A DNA stretch of 64,000 bases from the NCBI GenBank assembly GCA_963830885.1, contig CAWHOA010000037.1:1-64000 (forward strand), given 5' to 3'. How positions within the stretch are numbered: position 1 is the stretch's first letter; the number at the start of each line of letters is the position of its first letter. Both the position numbers and the translations under genes were made by a program. Below the pieces are notes generated by a model that saw only the letters and a program-made list of their open reading frames with translations, did no database searches and was not told the DNA's origin. The DNA is from JAIBJN01 sp963830885 (GTDB lineage Bacteria; Actinomycetota; Thermoleophilia; Gaiellales; Gaiellaceae). Of this stretch, positions 16,482 through 24,757 are shown piece by piece.

Positions 16482-17886
16482 ATGACACCCACGCACACCG
16501 TCACCGCAGAGGAAGGTGCCGGCGTCGGCGCCCTCCGCGACCTCCTCGACGGGGAGGTCTTCACACCCGCAGATCCCGAGTGGAACGAGGCACGCCTCGC
16601 CTGGAACCTCGCCGCCGACCAGCATCCCGCCGCCGTCGTCTACGCCGAGTCGGTCGCCGACGTCATCGCAGTCGTCGGCTACGCCCGTGACCACGGTCTG
16701 CGCGTGACTACGCAGGGCACCGGCCACTTCGCCAACTCGATCGCGTCCTTCGACGACACCATCCTCCTGAAGACCTCCCGGCTGCGCGGCCTCGAGATCG
16801 ACCCCGAGGCGCAGACCGCGCGCGCCGAGGCCGGTGTCCTCTGGGGGGAGGTCAGCCTGGCCGCGGCCGAGCACGGGCTCGCCGCGCTCGCCGGCTCCTC
16901 CCCTGACGTCGGCGTCGTCGGCTACACGCTCGGCGGGGGCGTCGGCTGGCTGGCGCGCCGCTACGGGCTCGCCGCCAACAGCGTCGTCGCCGTCGAGCTC
17001 GTCACCGCCGGCGGGCGCCACGTCCGCAGCAGACCGTGACAACGAGCCCGACCTCTTCTGGGCCGTGCGCGGCGGCGGGGGCAGCTTCGGCATCGTCACC
17101 GCGATCGAGTTCGCCCTCTACCCCGTCGCCGAGGTCTACGCCGGCATCCTCTTCTTCCCCTTCGAGCGCAGCGCCGAGATCCTCAACGCCTGGCGCGAGT
17201 GGGTCGAGAACACGCCGCGCGAGGTGACCTCCGCCGGCCGGCTCATGCAGTTCCCGCCCATTCCCGCGATCCCCGAGCCGCTGCGCGGCCAGTCGTTCGT
17301 CATCGTCGAGGCCGCCTACATCGGCTCCGAGGAGGACGGCGCGGAGCTTCTGCAGCCGCTCCGTGAGCTGGGTCCGGTGATGGACACCTTCGCCATGATC
17401 CCGTCCGAGGACCTTCGGCACCTGCACATGGATCCGCCCCAGCCGGTCCCGGGCGTCGGCGACGGGATCAGCCTCGTCGACCTGACGCCGGAGACCGTCG
17501 GCGCGCTCGTCGCCGTCGCCGGCCCGGGCTCCGGGTCCCCGCTCGTCTCGGTGGAGCTCCGCCAGCTCGGCGGCGCGGTCGCCGACGAGTCGCCCGACCA
17601 CGGCGCCGTCGGCGCCATCGACGCCGGGTTCGCGCTCTACTCGGTCGGCATGGCAGTGGACGCCGAGGCGACCTCGTTCATCGAGGCGCGGGTCGACGCT
17701 CTCAAGACCGCGCTCGGCCCCTGGGCTGCCGACCGCGGTTACTTCAACTTCTCCGACAAGCCCGTCGAGGGCGACTCCCTCTACCCGCCCGACACCTACC
17801 GTGCCCTGCAGTGGGTCAAGGCGGCGTACGACCCGGCCGAGCTCTTCCGGGCGAGCCACCCCATTCGCCCCGCCCGGCCGGCGTAG
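16482..17886 (+). pseudogene. FAD-linked oxidoreductase (BBE/PCMH type), +1 frameshift
   Basis: The N-terminal FAD-binding PCMH domain (QHPAAVVYAESVADVIAVV, TLGGGVGWLARRYGLAANSV) ends at TGA 17037-17039. The next frame continues with NEPDLFWAVRGGGGSFGIVT and a C-terminal berberine-bridge domain (YFNFSDKP, YDPAELFR). At the break the sequence is AGA-CCG-TGA-CAA. Skipping one base after CCG gives GAC-AAC-GAG and keeps the family's spacing before DLFW. The heptamer CCG-TGA-C is the same as at the break of the CzcO-like gene. The full product would be about 467 residues, oxidising an alcohol or sugar substrate with bicovalent or non-covalent FAD. ATG 16482 has GGAGG upstream. Confidence 0.82.
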
Positions 17887-17905
17887 TTCCTCCCCCTCCC
17901 CGACC

Positions 17906-17931
17906 GAAGGCCCGTCCCCCGGCGGGCCTTC
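17906..17931 (+). terminator. hairpin terminator after the BBE oxidoreductase gene
   Basis: A 9-bp inverted repeat GAAGGCCCG / CGGGCCTTC with an 8-base loop lies 20 bases after the stop codon. No strong T-run follows, so its efficiency is uncertain. Confidence 0.55.
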
Positions 17932-17948
17932 CGTCTACCGTGCCGCGA

Positions 17949-18677
17949 ATGCGCCTGACGCTCGTTCGCAACGCGACGCTCCTCGTGGAGCTGGCAGGCC
18001 GCCGGATCCTCGTCGAGCCGATGCTCGACCCGGCCGGCGTGCGCCCGCCGGTCGAGGACTCGCCGAGCCCGCGGCCGAACCCGCTCGCTCCGCTGCCTCT
18101 GCCCGCCGAGGAGATCGTGGCCGGGCTGGACGCGGTGATCGTCACCCACCTGCACCGGGATCACTTCGACGACACCGGCGCCCGGCTCGTTCCGCGCGAC
18201 GTCCCCGTCTTCTGCCAGCCGGAGGACGAGGAGCGGCTGCGCTCCCTCGGCCTCGACGCCAGGCCGGTCGACCGCGAGCTGTCCTGGGAGGGGCTCAGGA
18301 TCGCCCGCACCGGCGGCCGGCACGGCTCCGACGAGGCCACTGTCGCCGCGCTCGGCCCCGTCAGCGGTTTCGTCCTCGACGGGCTCTACATCGTCGGCGA
18401 CACCGTCTGGTGCCCCGAGGTCGAGGAGGCGATCGAGCGCCATCGTCCGCGCGTGGCCGTCGTCAACGGGAGCGGCGCGCACTTCCGGCACAGCGGACCG
18501 CTCGTGATGACGGCCGAGCAGATCCGCGAGGTGGTCGAACGCGTGCCGATGGTGGTCGTCGTCCACCTGGAGGCGATCGACCACTGCCTGGAGACGCGGC
18601 GGGAGGTGCGCGCCGCCGTCCCCGAGGCGCTGGTCCCCGAGGACGGCGAGACGCTGGAGCTAGACCTGGATCAGTAG
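17949..18677 (+). CDS. MBL-fold metal-dependent hydrolase
   Basis: This 242-residue metallo-beta-lactamase-fold protein of the UlaG/YddR-like branch has VTHLHRDHFDD (H67-x-H69-x-D71-H72) supplying the dinuclear metal site, a later GDTVW acidic ligand and VVHLEAIDHC carrying a final His. Substrate unknown. ATG at 17949 begins MRLTLVRNATLLVEL, the usual first strand. It overlaps the next, convergent gene by 7 bases. Confidence 0.85.
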   Translation: MRLTLVRNATLLVELAGRRILVEPMLDPAGVRPPVEDSPSPRPNPLAPLPLPAEEIVAGLDAVIVTHLHRDHFDDTGARLVPRDVPVFCQPEDEERLRSLGLDARPVDRELSWEGLRIARTGGRHGSDEATVAALGPVSGFVLDGLYIVGDTVWCPEVEEAIERHRPRVAVVNGSGAHFRHSGPLVMTAEQIREVVERVPMVVVVHLEAIDHCLETRREVRAAVPEALVPEDGETLELDLDQ

Positions 18678-19117
18678 CTGTCCGCCCTGTCCGCCGTGTC
18701 CCAGCGGGCGGTCAGCTGGTAGATGATGATGATGTCGAGCGTGATGATGAGGATGGACCAGATCGGATAGGTGGCCATCCAGGCGACCTGCCCGAACGCG
18801 TTGATCATCACGAAGACGATCCCCACCCAGCGCGCCCAGCCCTGGCCGGCGAAGAGGCCTAGAGCCGTGAGGATCATCACGACGCCCAGGATCATGTGGA
18901 TCCAGCCCCAGGCGGTGAAGTCCCAGACGATCAGGCCTTGCTCACCGACGGTCAGCGCCTCGTCGTTGAAGAGCGCCGTGAGGCCCCAGATGATGTTCAT
19001 CACCCCGACTATGAACAGGAGGATCCCGACGAAGAAGGCCCAGCCGCTCGGTACCGTCCTGCCGATTCCTCCCGTGTCCATCTGCGTGCGCGTCGCCTGT
19101 GTCCGTGGGTCGGTCAT
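18671..19117 (-). CDS. four-helix membrane protein, DUF7144-like
   Basis: This 148-residue protein has a short polar N-terminus and four transmembrane helices (WAFFVGILLFIVGVMNIIWG is the first). The motif WGLTALFNDE, the later GWIHMILGVVMILTALGLF and the final QVAWMATYPIWSILII are typical of a family of small actinobacterial membrane proteins of unknown function. The ATG at 19117 has AAAGGAG nine bases upstream. Confidence 0.78.
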   Translation of the reverse strand: MTDPRTQATRTQMDTGGIGRTVPSGWAFFVGILLFIVGVMNIIWGLTALFNDEALTVGEQGLIVWDFTAWGWIHMILGVVMILTALGLFAGQGWARWVGIVFVMINAFGQVAWMATYPIWSILIITLDIIIIYQLTARWDTADRADSY

Positions 19118-19189
19118 TCCTGGCTCCTTTCGAGGTGAGAATCTCCTGGATTCTGGCAACCCGCGCGGACGGCCAGATAGGCTCGCACG

Positions 19190-19912
19190 GTGCCCGTGCA
19201 GCATGACACGCTGGTCTTCATCCCGGCGTGGAACGAGGAGCAGAACCTCCCGGCCGTCCTCGACGAGCTCGCCGCCGGGCTGCCGGACGTCGATCTTCTC
19301 GTCGTCGACGACGGCTCGACGGACGGCACCGCGCGCGTCGCGCGGGAGCACGGTGCCGAGGTCGAGAGCTTCGGCGAGAACAGGGGGCTCCCGTACGGAG
19401 TGGCTGCCGGCTACGCCCATGCCGCAGAGAGGGGCTATGCCTTCTGCGGCCGCGTCGACGCCGACGGCCAGCATCCGGTCGCCGAGCTGACACGCCTGCT
19501 GGGGCGCGTCCGCTCCGGGGACTGCGACGTCGCGGTCGGCTCGCGCTTCGCGTCGGGCGACGGCTACGAGCCGGACCGCTATCAGCCCAGCCCGGCCCGC
19601 GTGGTCGGGACCTCGCTTCTGCGGCAGGGCATGCGCCACGTGCTGGGCCGCCCGTTCGCGGACGCGACCAGCGGCATGTACGCCGTCAACGCGAAGGCGA
19701 TGCCGATCCTCTCGGTGCCCTACTCGACCGGCGCGCCCGAGGTGGAGGGGCTGCTACGCCTCCGCGACGCCGGGCTCGTGGTCGACGAGGTTCCCGTGCA
19801 CATGCGCGAGCGCGCGAGCGGCGAGTCCAAGCTCGCAGGCAAGAAGGCGCTCCTCCTCGTGCTCACCGTGATCGGGACGCTCTTCGCGTACCGCAAGATT
19901 CGCAGCCGCTAG
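19190..19912 (+). CDS. family 2 glycosyltransferase (DPM1/DPG-synthase-like)
   Basis: This 240-residue GT-A enzyme has the nucleotide-sugar fold: VFIPAWNEEQNLPAVLDEL, LLVVDDGSTDGTA, and the metal-binding RVDADGQHP. The ADATSGMYAVNAKAM segment and a C-terminal hydrophobic stretch (KALLLVLTVIGTLFAYRKI) fit polyprenyl-phosphate glycosyltransferases acting at the membrane. GTG start at 19190. Its stop overlaps the convergent MOSC gene stop in a shared CTAG. Confidence 0.88.
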   Translation: MPVQHDTLVFIPAWNEEQNLPAVLDELAAGLPDVDLLVVDDGSTDGTARVAREHGAEVESFGENRGLPYGVAAGYAHAAERGYAFCGRVDADGQHPVAELTRLLGRVRSGDCDVAVGSRFASGDGYEPDRYQPSPARVVGTSLLRQGMRHVLGRPFADATSGMYAVNAKAMPILSVPYSTGAPEVEGLLRLRDAGLVVDEVPVHMRERASGESKLAGKKALLLVLTVIGTLFAYRKIRSR

Positions 19913-20562
19913 CCGGGCAAGCTCGCGGTCGCGCCGGCCTGGCGTTCCCGGACCCAGGTGCGCCACTCCTCGCCGATCTCCGGGGCGCGGAGCAGCTCCT
20001 CGCAGCGGGCGCGGTCGCCGTGGTAGATCTCGGCCACGTCGCCGACCGTGAGCCGGTGGCCTGGCCGGTGGAGCACGGCGACCTCGTCCCCCGCGCCGAG
20101 CTCACCTTCCTCGAGCACGCGCAGGTAGGCGCCGGGCCGCCCGGCGGCCGCGAAGTAGACCGGGAACTCCACGCTCTCCATCCGTGCGCCCAGCTTCCAG
20201 CAGGGCGTTCGCGGCCCCGTGACCTCGAGGAGCGCGGAGCCGACCCGCCAGCGCTCGCCGACGACCGCGCACGTGACGTCGACACCGGTCAGCGTGAGGT
20301 TCTCCCCGAACGTCGCGGCGGTGACGGGCCGGCCGAGCTCCCCGGCCCACCAGTCGTAGTCCTCGCGCGCGTACGCGTAGATCGCCTTGTCGACGCCGCC
20401 GTGGAACCGGGGGTCGGCCTGCTCGTCGCCGGCGAGGTTGAGGCGGCCGGCGGGAACGCGGCCGGCAACCGGCGCCTTCCAGATGGACGTGGACGCGCAC
20501 CGGCCCAGCCATTCGATCTCCCGGGGCGCGCCGACGTTCACGGACAGGACGAGACCGGCCAT
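19909..20562 (-). CDS. MOSC-domain protein (YiiM-like)
   Basis: This 217-residue protein contains the MOSC core: VDKAIYAYAREDYDWW, TFGENLTL, and the conserved cysteine in GPRTPCWKLGARM, which in relatives binds sulfur carried by molybdenum cofactor. YiiM-type proteins reduce N-hydroxylated compounds with Moco. A molybdate-binding ModA gene lies 0.7 kb away, a suggestive association. Confidence 0.85.
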   Translation of the reverse strand: MAGLVLSVNVGAPREIEWLGRCASTSIWKAPVAGRVPAGRLNLAGDEQADPRFHGGVDKAIYAYAREDYDWWAGELGRPVTAATFGENLTLTGVDVTCAVVGERWRVGSALLEVTGPRTPCWKLGARMESVEFPVYFAAAGRPGAYLRVLEEGELGAGDEVAVLHRPGHRLTVGDVAEIYHGDRARCEELLRAPEIGEEWRTWVRERQAGATASLPG

Positions 20563-20610
20563 CTCCGAACGCTACCCCCTCCGGCGCCCCCGGACGCTAC
20601 GATCCGCGCA

Positions 20611-21297
20611 GTGGGATCCTGGGGTCTGTACTTCCTCTTCCTCGTGCCGCCCCTGCTCATCGGGCTGGCCGTGCAGTGGTGGCTGAAGAAGACGTTCGCC
20701 GAGCAGGCGCGCATTTCGGTCTCGCACGGCCTCACCGGCGCCCAGGTAGCCCGCACCATCCTCGACGCGAACGGCCTCAACGAGGTCCCGGTGCACGTCG
20801 CGCCGGGCGGCCCGCTCTCGGATCACTACGACCCGCGCAAGCGCTCCGTCCACCTGTCTCACCCGGTCTTCGACGAGGTCTCGATCAGTGCGACCGCCGT
20901 TGCGGCCCACGAGGTCGGGCACGCGATCCAGCACAAGGAGGCCTACTCCTTCTTCCGCTTCCGCTCGGCGCTCTTCCCGGCGGTCGCGTTCTCCTCGAGC
21001 ATCTGGATGTGGCTGCTCATCATCGGCTTCCTGCTGAACGCAGCCGGGCTCGTCCTCGTCGCGATCATCCTCTACTCGCTCGCCGTGCTCTTCCAGTTCA
21101 TCACGCTGCCGGTCGAGTTCGACGCGTCGAAGCGCGCGGGCGTGCAGCTCCAGGCCATCGGGCTGACCACCACACAGGAGACCGCGGGCGTCAAGAAGGT
21201 GCTGACCGCGGCCGCGCTCACGTACGTCGCAGGCGCGCTGGCCGCCCTCACGCAGCTCCTCTACTTCGTCCTGCTCTACCTGGGCAACCGGGACTAG
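20611..21297 (+). CDS. membrane zinc metallopeptidase (Zn_peptidase_2/YugP family)
   Basis: This 228-residue protein has an N-terminal helix (LYFLFLVPPLLIGLAVQWWL), the zinc motif AAHEVGHAIQH (H100, E101, H104) and three C-terminal membrane helices. The conserved SDHYDPRKRSVHLS segment is characteristic of the family. The substrate is unknown. GTG start at 20611. Its TAG overlaps the convergent modA stop (shared CTAG at 21294-21297). Confidence 0.88.
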   Translation: MGSWGLYFLFLVPPLLIGLAVQWWLKKTFAEQARISVSHGLTGAQVARTILDANGLNEVPVHVAPGGPLSDHYDPRKRSVHLSHPVFDEVSISATAVAAHEVGHAIQHKEAYSFFRFRSALFPAVAFSSSIWMWLLIIGFLLNAAGLVLVAIILYSLAVLFQFITLPVEFDASKRAGVQLQAIGLTTTQETAGVKKVLTAAALTYVAGALAALTQLLYFVLLYLGNRD

Positions 21298-22013
21298 CGG
21301 CCCGGGGGCACGCCGAAGCCGGCGTCCTCGAGCGTCTGCCGGCCCTGGTCGCTGAGGACGAGCTGCACGAACGCCTCCGCCGCCTCGTAGTCGTCGCTGA
21401 GGTTGGAGGCGGCGATCGGGTACTCGACAAGCGCCTGCGCCGGGAGCTCGATCACCCGGACCCCGTCACCGGCGGCCTGGGCATCCGTGAAATAGACGAG
21501 CGCCGCCTCGGCGTCGCCTGAGGCCACCTGCTCGGCCGCCCCCGGGTCGTAGGCTGCGCCCTCGACGAGCCCGGCCTGCCCGATCGCCTCCAGTGTCGAG
21601 CGGGCGTAGTCGAGCTCGGCTCCGAGGAGGAGATCGGCCTCCGCCAGGTCGTCGAGGGACTCCACGGCGCCGCCTTCGGCCGGCACGACGAGCACGAGGC
21701 GGTTGGTGGCGAAGACCACCGGTGGATCGAGGATGCCCTCCGGCTGGAGCTCGGCCATGGGCACCTGGCTCGCGGCCGCGAAGACGTCGGGGACGTCCCC
21801 GTCCACGATGGCCCGCGACAGCTCGTCGGAGCTGCCGAAGCGGAAGTCGGCCTCGGGCGCCAGCTCCTCGAAGACGCCCTGGAGGGAGCTCGCAGCGAAG
21901 ATCGTGAGCGCGCCGGCGTCGGCCGCGCCGGTCTCGCCGCCCTCTCCGTCGTCCCCGCTGCACGACGCAGCGAGCAGGGCGATTGCGAGCAGGAGCAAGG
22001 CGGGGAGCCTCAC
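21294..22013 (-). CDS. modA: molybdate ABC transporter substrate-binding lipoprotein
   Basis: This 239-residue periplasmic-binding protein has a lipoprotein signal (LLLLAIALLAASCSG, lipid-attached Cys at 18), then LTIFAASSLQGVFEELAP, FRFGSSDELSRAI and PDVFAAASQ, the standard ModA pattern. The residues binding the oxyanion (SS in AASSLQ and in GSSDE) are present. The permease and ATPase genes (modB, modC) are not adjacent, so it is an orphan or works with a distant transporter. Tungstate specificity cannot be excluded. Confidence 0.9.
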   Translation of the reverse strand: MRLPALLLLAIALLAASCSGDDGEGGETGAADAGALTIFAASSLQGVFEELAPEADFRFGSSDELSRAIVDGDVPDVFAAASQVPMAELQPEGILDPPVVFATNRLVLVVPAEGGAVESLDDLAEADLLLGAELDYARSTLEAIGQAGLVEGAAYDPGAAEQVASGDAEAALVYFTDAQAAGDGVRVIELPAQALVEYPIAASNLSDDYEAAEAFVQLVLSDQGRQTLEDAGFGVPPGR

Positions 22014-22050
22014 CGGCCAACCCTAACCAACGGCGTAGAATCGCCCGGCA

Positions 22051-23433
22051 ATGTTCTTCCGCCAGGTGCTGCACGAGGACCTCGGCTGTGCCTCCTACGT
22101 CGTCGCGGACAGGGGCCAGGCGGTCGTGATCGACCCGAAGTGGGACGTCGAGGACTACCTGCGGCTCGCCGAGGAGCACGACTTCGCGATCGCGCACGTG
22201 CTGGAGACGCACAACCACGCAGACCACGTCTCCGGCAAGGGGCGGCTGGCGAAGATGACGGGCGCGACCATCCACGTCCCCGCCACGGCGGGCGTCGACT
22301 TCGCGCACGAGCCGCTGGCCGACGGGGACGCGGTGCGGGTCGGGGAGGTCGCGATCACCGCGCTCGCGACCCCGGGCCACCGGCCCGAGCACACCGCCTA
22401 CCTGATCGCGGACGAGAGCCGTGGCGCGGAGCCCTGGCTCGTCGTCACGGGCGACTCGCTCTTCGTCGGCGACGTCGCCCGGCCCGATCTCGCGGTCGAC
22501 AAGGAGGAGGGCGCGCGCGGGCTGTACGCCTCGGTAAGACGCCTCCTCGCTCTCGGCGACTTCGCGGAGGTGTGGCCCGGGCACATCGGCGGCTCGCTCT
22601 GCGGTGGCGCCGGCATGAGCGAGAAGCCGGGCACGACGATCGGGTTCGAGCGCCGCTTCAACCGGCTGCTGGCGAGCGAGGACGAGGCGGCCTTCGTGCA
22701 GGCGCTCACCGGCAACCTGGCCCCCCAGCCGCCGAACTTCCAGCGCATCGTGGCCTTGAACCGCGGGCCTCTGCTCACGGACGCCCAGTCCGTGGAGGCG
22801 CTGCTCCCGGCCGCCGTCCGGGCGCGCTTGAACGCGGGCGCGACGCTGATCGACGGGCGCGACACGGTCGAGTACGACGCGGCCCACGTGCCGGGCTCGA
22901 TCAACGTCACGATGGTGCGCGCGGCGGTGGGGACCCGGGCGGCCTGGGTGGTCGACCCGGAGAGCGAGGTCGTCGTCGCCGCCGAGACCGACGAGGAGGC
23001 GCGCCGCCTGGCGCTCCTGCTCGAGGCCGTCGGCTTCCGTAGGATCCCCGGCCTGCTCGCGGGCGGCGTCGCAGCCTGGCGCGACGCCGGGCTCGAGGTC
23101 GAGGCCACGCTGGCCATCGACGTGCCCGAGCTGGCGCTGCGGCTCCGCGCCGGGAACGTTCGCCTGCTCGACGTCCGCGACCTGGACGAGTGGGAGGAGG
23201 GCCACGTCGAGGGCTCGCGCCACGTGCCGTACCACGACCTCGGGCGGGGGATCCCTGACGATTTGCGAAACGGCGGGAAGCCCCTCGCCGTGGCCTGCTC
23301 GGTCGGCAACCGCAGCTCGATCGCGGTCTCGCTCCTCCGCCGGGCCGGCGTCGACGACGTCATCCACGTGGTCGACGGCGGGGTCGCCGAGCTCGCGGGC
23401 GAGGGCATCGAGCTCGTACGCCCAGGCAGCTGA
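22051..23433 (+). CDS. MBL-fold hydrolase fused to two rhodanese domains
   Basis: This 460-residue protein has an N-terminal metallo-beta-lactamase domain related to persulfide dioxygenases (THNHADHVSGK, H54-x-H56-x-D58-H59; PGHRPEHTAY; VTGDSLFVGDVARPDL). Two rhodanese domains follow. The first (about 255-345) lacks the catalytic Cys, with VVAAETDEEA at that place. The second (about 355-450) has ACSVGNRS with C416. It probably handles sulfane sulfur, oxidising or transferring persulfide. Monocistronic; a tRNA-Met promoter follows immediately. Confidence 0.9.
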   Translation: MFFRQVLHEDLGCASYVVADRGQAVVIDPKWDVEDYLRLAEEHDFAIAHVLETHNHADHVSGKGRLAKMTGATIHVPATAGVDFAHEPLADGDAVRVGEVAITALATPGHRPEHTAYLIADESRGAEPWLVVTGDSLFVGDVARPDLAVDKEEGARGLYASVRRLLALGDFAEVWPGHIGGSLCGGAGMSEKPGTTIGFERRFNRLLASEDEAAFVQALTGNLAPQPPNFQRIVALNRGPLLTDAQSVEALLPAAVRARLNAGATLIDGRDTVEYDAAHVPGSINVTMVRAAVGTRAAWVVDPESEVVVAAETDEEARRLALLLEAVGFRRIPGLLAGGVAAWRDAGLEVEATLAIDVPELALRLRAGNVRLLDVRDLDEWEEGHVEGSRHVPYHDLGRGIPDDLRNGGKPLAVACSVGNRSSIAVSLLRRAGVDDVIHVVDGGVAELAGEGIELVRPGS

Positions 23434-23457
23434 GAAAAACCGCTCTCTTGCTACACT
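23430..23457 (+). promoter_or_regulatory. promoter of tRNA-Met / rpmG / secE
   Basis: CTGAGA (23430-23435) and TACACT (23452-23457) are separated by 16 bases, and the tRNA begins 12 bases after the -10 box, consistent with a stable-RNA promoter. The -35 match is only moderate. Confidence 0.5.
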
Positions 23458-23468
23458 CCGCCGCGCAG

Positions 23469-23542
23469 GGCGGCGTAGCTCAGCTGGTTAGAGCAGCGGA
23501 ATCATAATCCGTGTGTCGTAGGTTCGAGTCCTACCGCCGCTA
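23469..23542 (+). tRNA. tRNA-Met (CAT anticodon, elongator type)
   Basis: A 74-nt cloverleaf has acceptor GGCGGCG / CGCCGCT (with a terminal G-T pair), D-arm GCTC/GAGC, anticodon loop ATCATAA giving CAT, and T-arm GTAGG-TTCGAGT-CCTAC. The body resembles elongator tRNA-Met rather than initiator; a lysidine-modified tRNA-Ile2 is a less likely alternative. CCA is not encoded. It is followed within 33 bases by rpmG. Confidence 0.93.
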
Positions 23543-23574
23543 CCTGGAGACACCTCTCACGAAGGCAAAGGACT

Positions 23575-23736
23575 ATGGCAACCGGAGTACGAGTCGCGAT
23601 CACGCTCGCCTGCACCGAGTGCAAGCGGCGGAACTACCAGTCGCAGAAGTCGAAGCGGAACACCCCCGACCGCTTCGAGGCGAAGAAGTACTGCCGCTGG
23701 TGCGGTAGCCACACCCTGCACCGGGAGACCAGGTAG
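23575..23736 (+). CDS. rpmG: 50S ribosomal protein L33
   Basis: This 53-residue L33 begins MATGVRVAITLACTECKRRN and ends CRWCGSHTLHRETR. Both CxxC pairs (C13/C16 and C40/C43) are kept, so it is the zinc-binding form. It lies between tRNA-Met and secE, the usual actinobacterial order, and its TAG overlaps the secE GTG as TAGTG. Confidence 0.97.
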   Translation: MATGVRVAITLACTECKRRNYQSQKSKRNTPDRFEAKKYCRWCGSHTLHRETR

Positions 23737-24056
23737 TGGCGCGTTCGTCCAAGGCGCGGCGCAGCGACTTCCAGGCGCCGGCGCAGCCGGAGCGCTCGCG
23801 CTCCCGCTCGCGCCAGGTCAAGCCGACCGGCCAGCCGAAGAGCCAGACCGGGCAGAAGCGCGAGAAGCGCGGCGGCTTCCGCGCGTTCGTCGGCGAGTGC
23901 GTGGCCGAGCTCCGCAAGGTCGACTGGCCCGGCCGCCAGCAGCTCGTCTCGGCGACGATCGTCGTGATCATCGCGGTCGCGATCACCGGCGCCTACCTGT
24001 TCGCAGCCGACTGGGTGTTCCAGCGGTTCGTCCGCGACGTCCTCCTGAATTTGTGA
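23736..24056 (+). CDS. secE: preprotein translocase subunit SecE
   Basis: This 106-residue protein has a long basic, Ser/Arg/Gln-rich N-terminus (1-48), the amphipathic FVGECVAELRKVDWPGRQQL motif that contacts SecY, and one transmembrane helix (LVSATIVVIIAVAITGAYLF). It is the essential clamp of the SecYEG channel. The stop overlaps the small ORF of the structured element before nusG. Confidence 0.95.
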   Translation: MARSSKARRSDFQAPAQPERSRSRSRQVKPTGQPKSQTGQKREKRGGFRAFVGECVAELRKVDWPGRQQLVSATIVVIIAVAITGAYLFAADWVFQRFVRDVLLNL

Positions 24057-24226
24057 GCCTGGTGCCCCTCCGAGCAATACACGCCGGCTTCTACCCCGCG
24101 ATCACGCGGCGCGAGAACCCACCCTCGCCCTTCCCAAGGCTTCCAGCCTTGGCTGCGGGCGAGTGCGGATTCTCGCTTGGTGCTCGCGACGCAGAAGCGA
24201 GACAGCATTACCCGAAGGGGCACTGA
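24053..24226 (+). promoter_or_regulatory. family A structured leader before nusG (SD-sequestering), with coupled small ORF
   Basis: This element aligns without gaps over 162 nt with the one before rplK. The closing stem GTGCCCCT (24062-24069) / AGGGGCAC (24216-24223) contains the nusG Shine-Dalgarno. Further helices are CCGCG-ATCA-CGCGG, CGAGAA (24112-24117) / TTCTCG (24170-24175), CTCGCCC/GGGCGAG, and apical CCAAGGC/GCCTTGG. A 57-codon frame (GTG 24053 to TGA 24226) spans it, overlapping secE (GTGA) and nusG (TGATG). Differences from the rplK copy are mostly non-synonymous but preserve pairing, which favours RNA over protein function. Confidence 0.72.
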
Positions 24227-24756
24227 TGTTCCGCTGGTACGTCGTCAACACCTACTCGGGCCACGAGAACAAGGTCAAGGCCAACCTCGAGCACCGCATC
24301 GACTCGATGGGGCAGACGCAGCGCTTCCGCCGGGTCGTCGTCCCCACCGAGCAGGTCGTCGAGACGAAGGACGGCCAGAAGGTGCAGACCGAGAAGCGCG
24401 TCCTGCCCGGCTACGTGCTCGTGAACATGGATCTCAACGACGAGGCCTGGACGGTCGTGAAGAATACGCCCGGCGTCACCGGCTTCGTCGGCTCCGGCAC
24501 GAAGCCCGTGCCGCTCTCGCAGCCCGAGGTCGACCGCATCCTCCACACCGCGAGCGCCGCCGCCGACCGGCCGCGGACCGCCGTGGAGTTCGGCCTCGGC
24601 GAGACCGTCAAGATCACGTCGGGGTCGCTGTCCGACTTCGACGGCGAGGTGATCGACGTCAACTCAGACCAGCAGAAGCTGAAGGTGCTCGTGAACATCT
24701 TCGAGCGCCAGACCCCCGTCGAGGTCAGCTTCGACCAGGTCAAGAAGATGGATTGA
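24226..24756 (+). CDS. nusG: transcription antitermination factor NusG
   Basis: This 176-residue NusG starts MFRWYVVNTYSGHENKVKANL (NGN domain binding the RNA polymerase clamp), with VLPGYVLVNMDLND in the middle and a C-terminal KOW domain (GETVKITSGSLSDFDGEVIDV) that contacts S10 or Rho. The gene sits after secE as usual, but both flanks carry family A structured elements. Its ATG is placed so that the SD AAGGGG lies within the upstream closing stem. Confidence 0.97.
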   Translation: MFRWYVVNTYSGHENKVKANLEHRIDSMGQTQRFRRVVVPTEQVVETKDGQKVQTEKRVLPGYVLVNMDLNDEAWTVVKNTPGVTGFVGSGTKPVPLSQPEVDRILHTASAAADRPRTAVEFGLGETVKITSGSLSDFDGEVIDVNSDQQKLKVLVNIFERQTPVEVSFDQVKKMD

Positions 24757-24757
24757 C

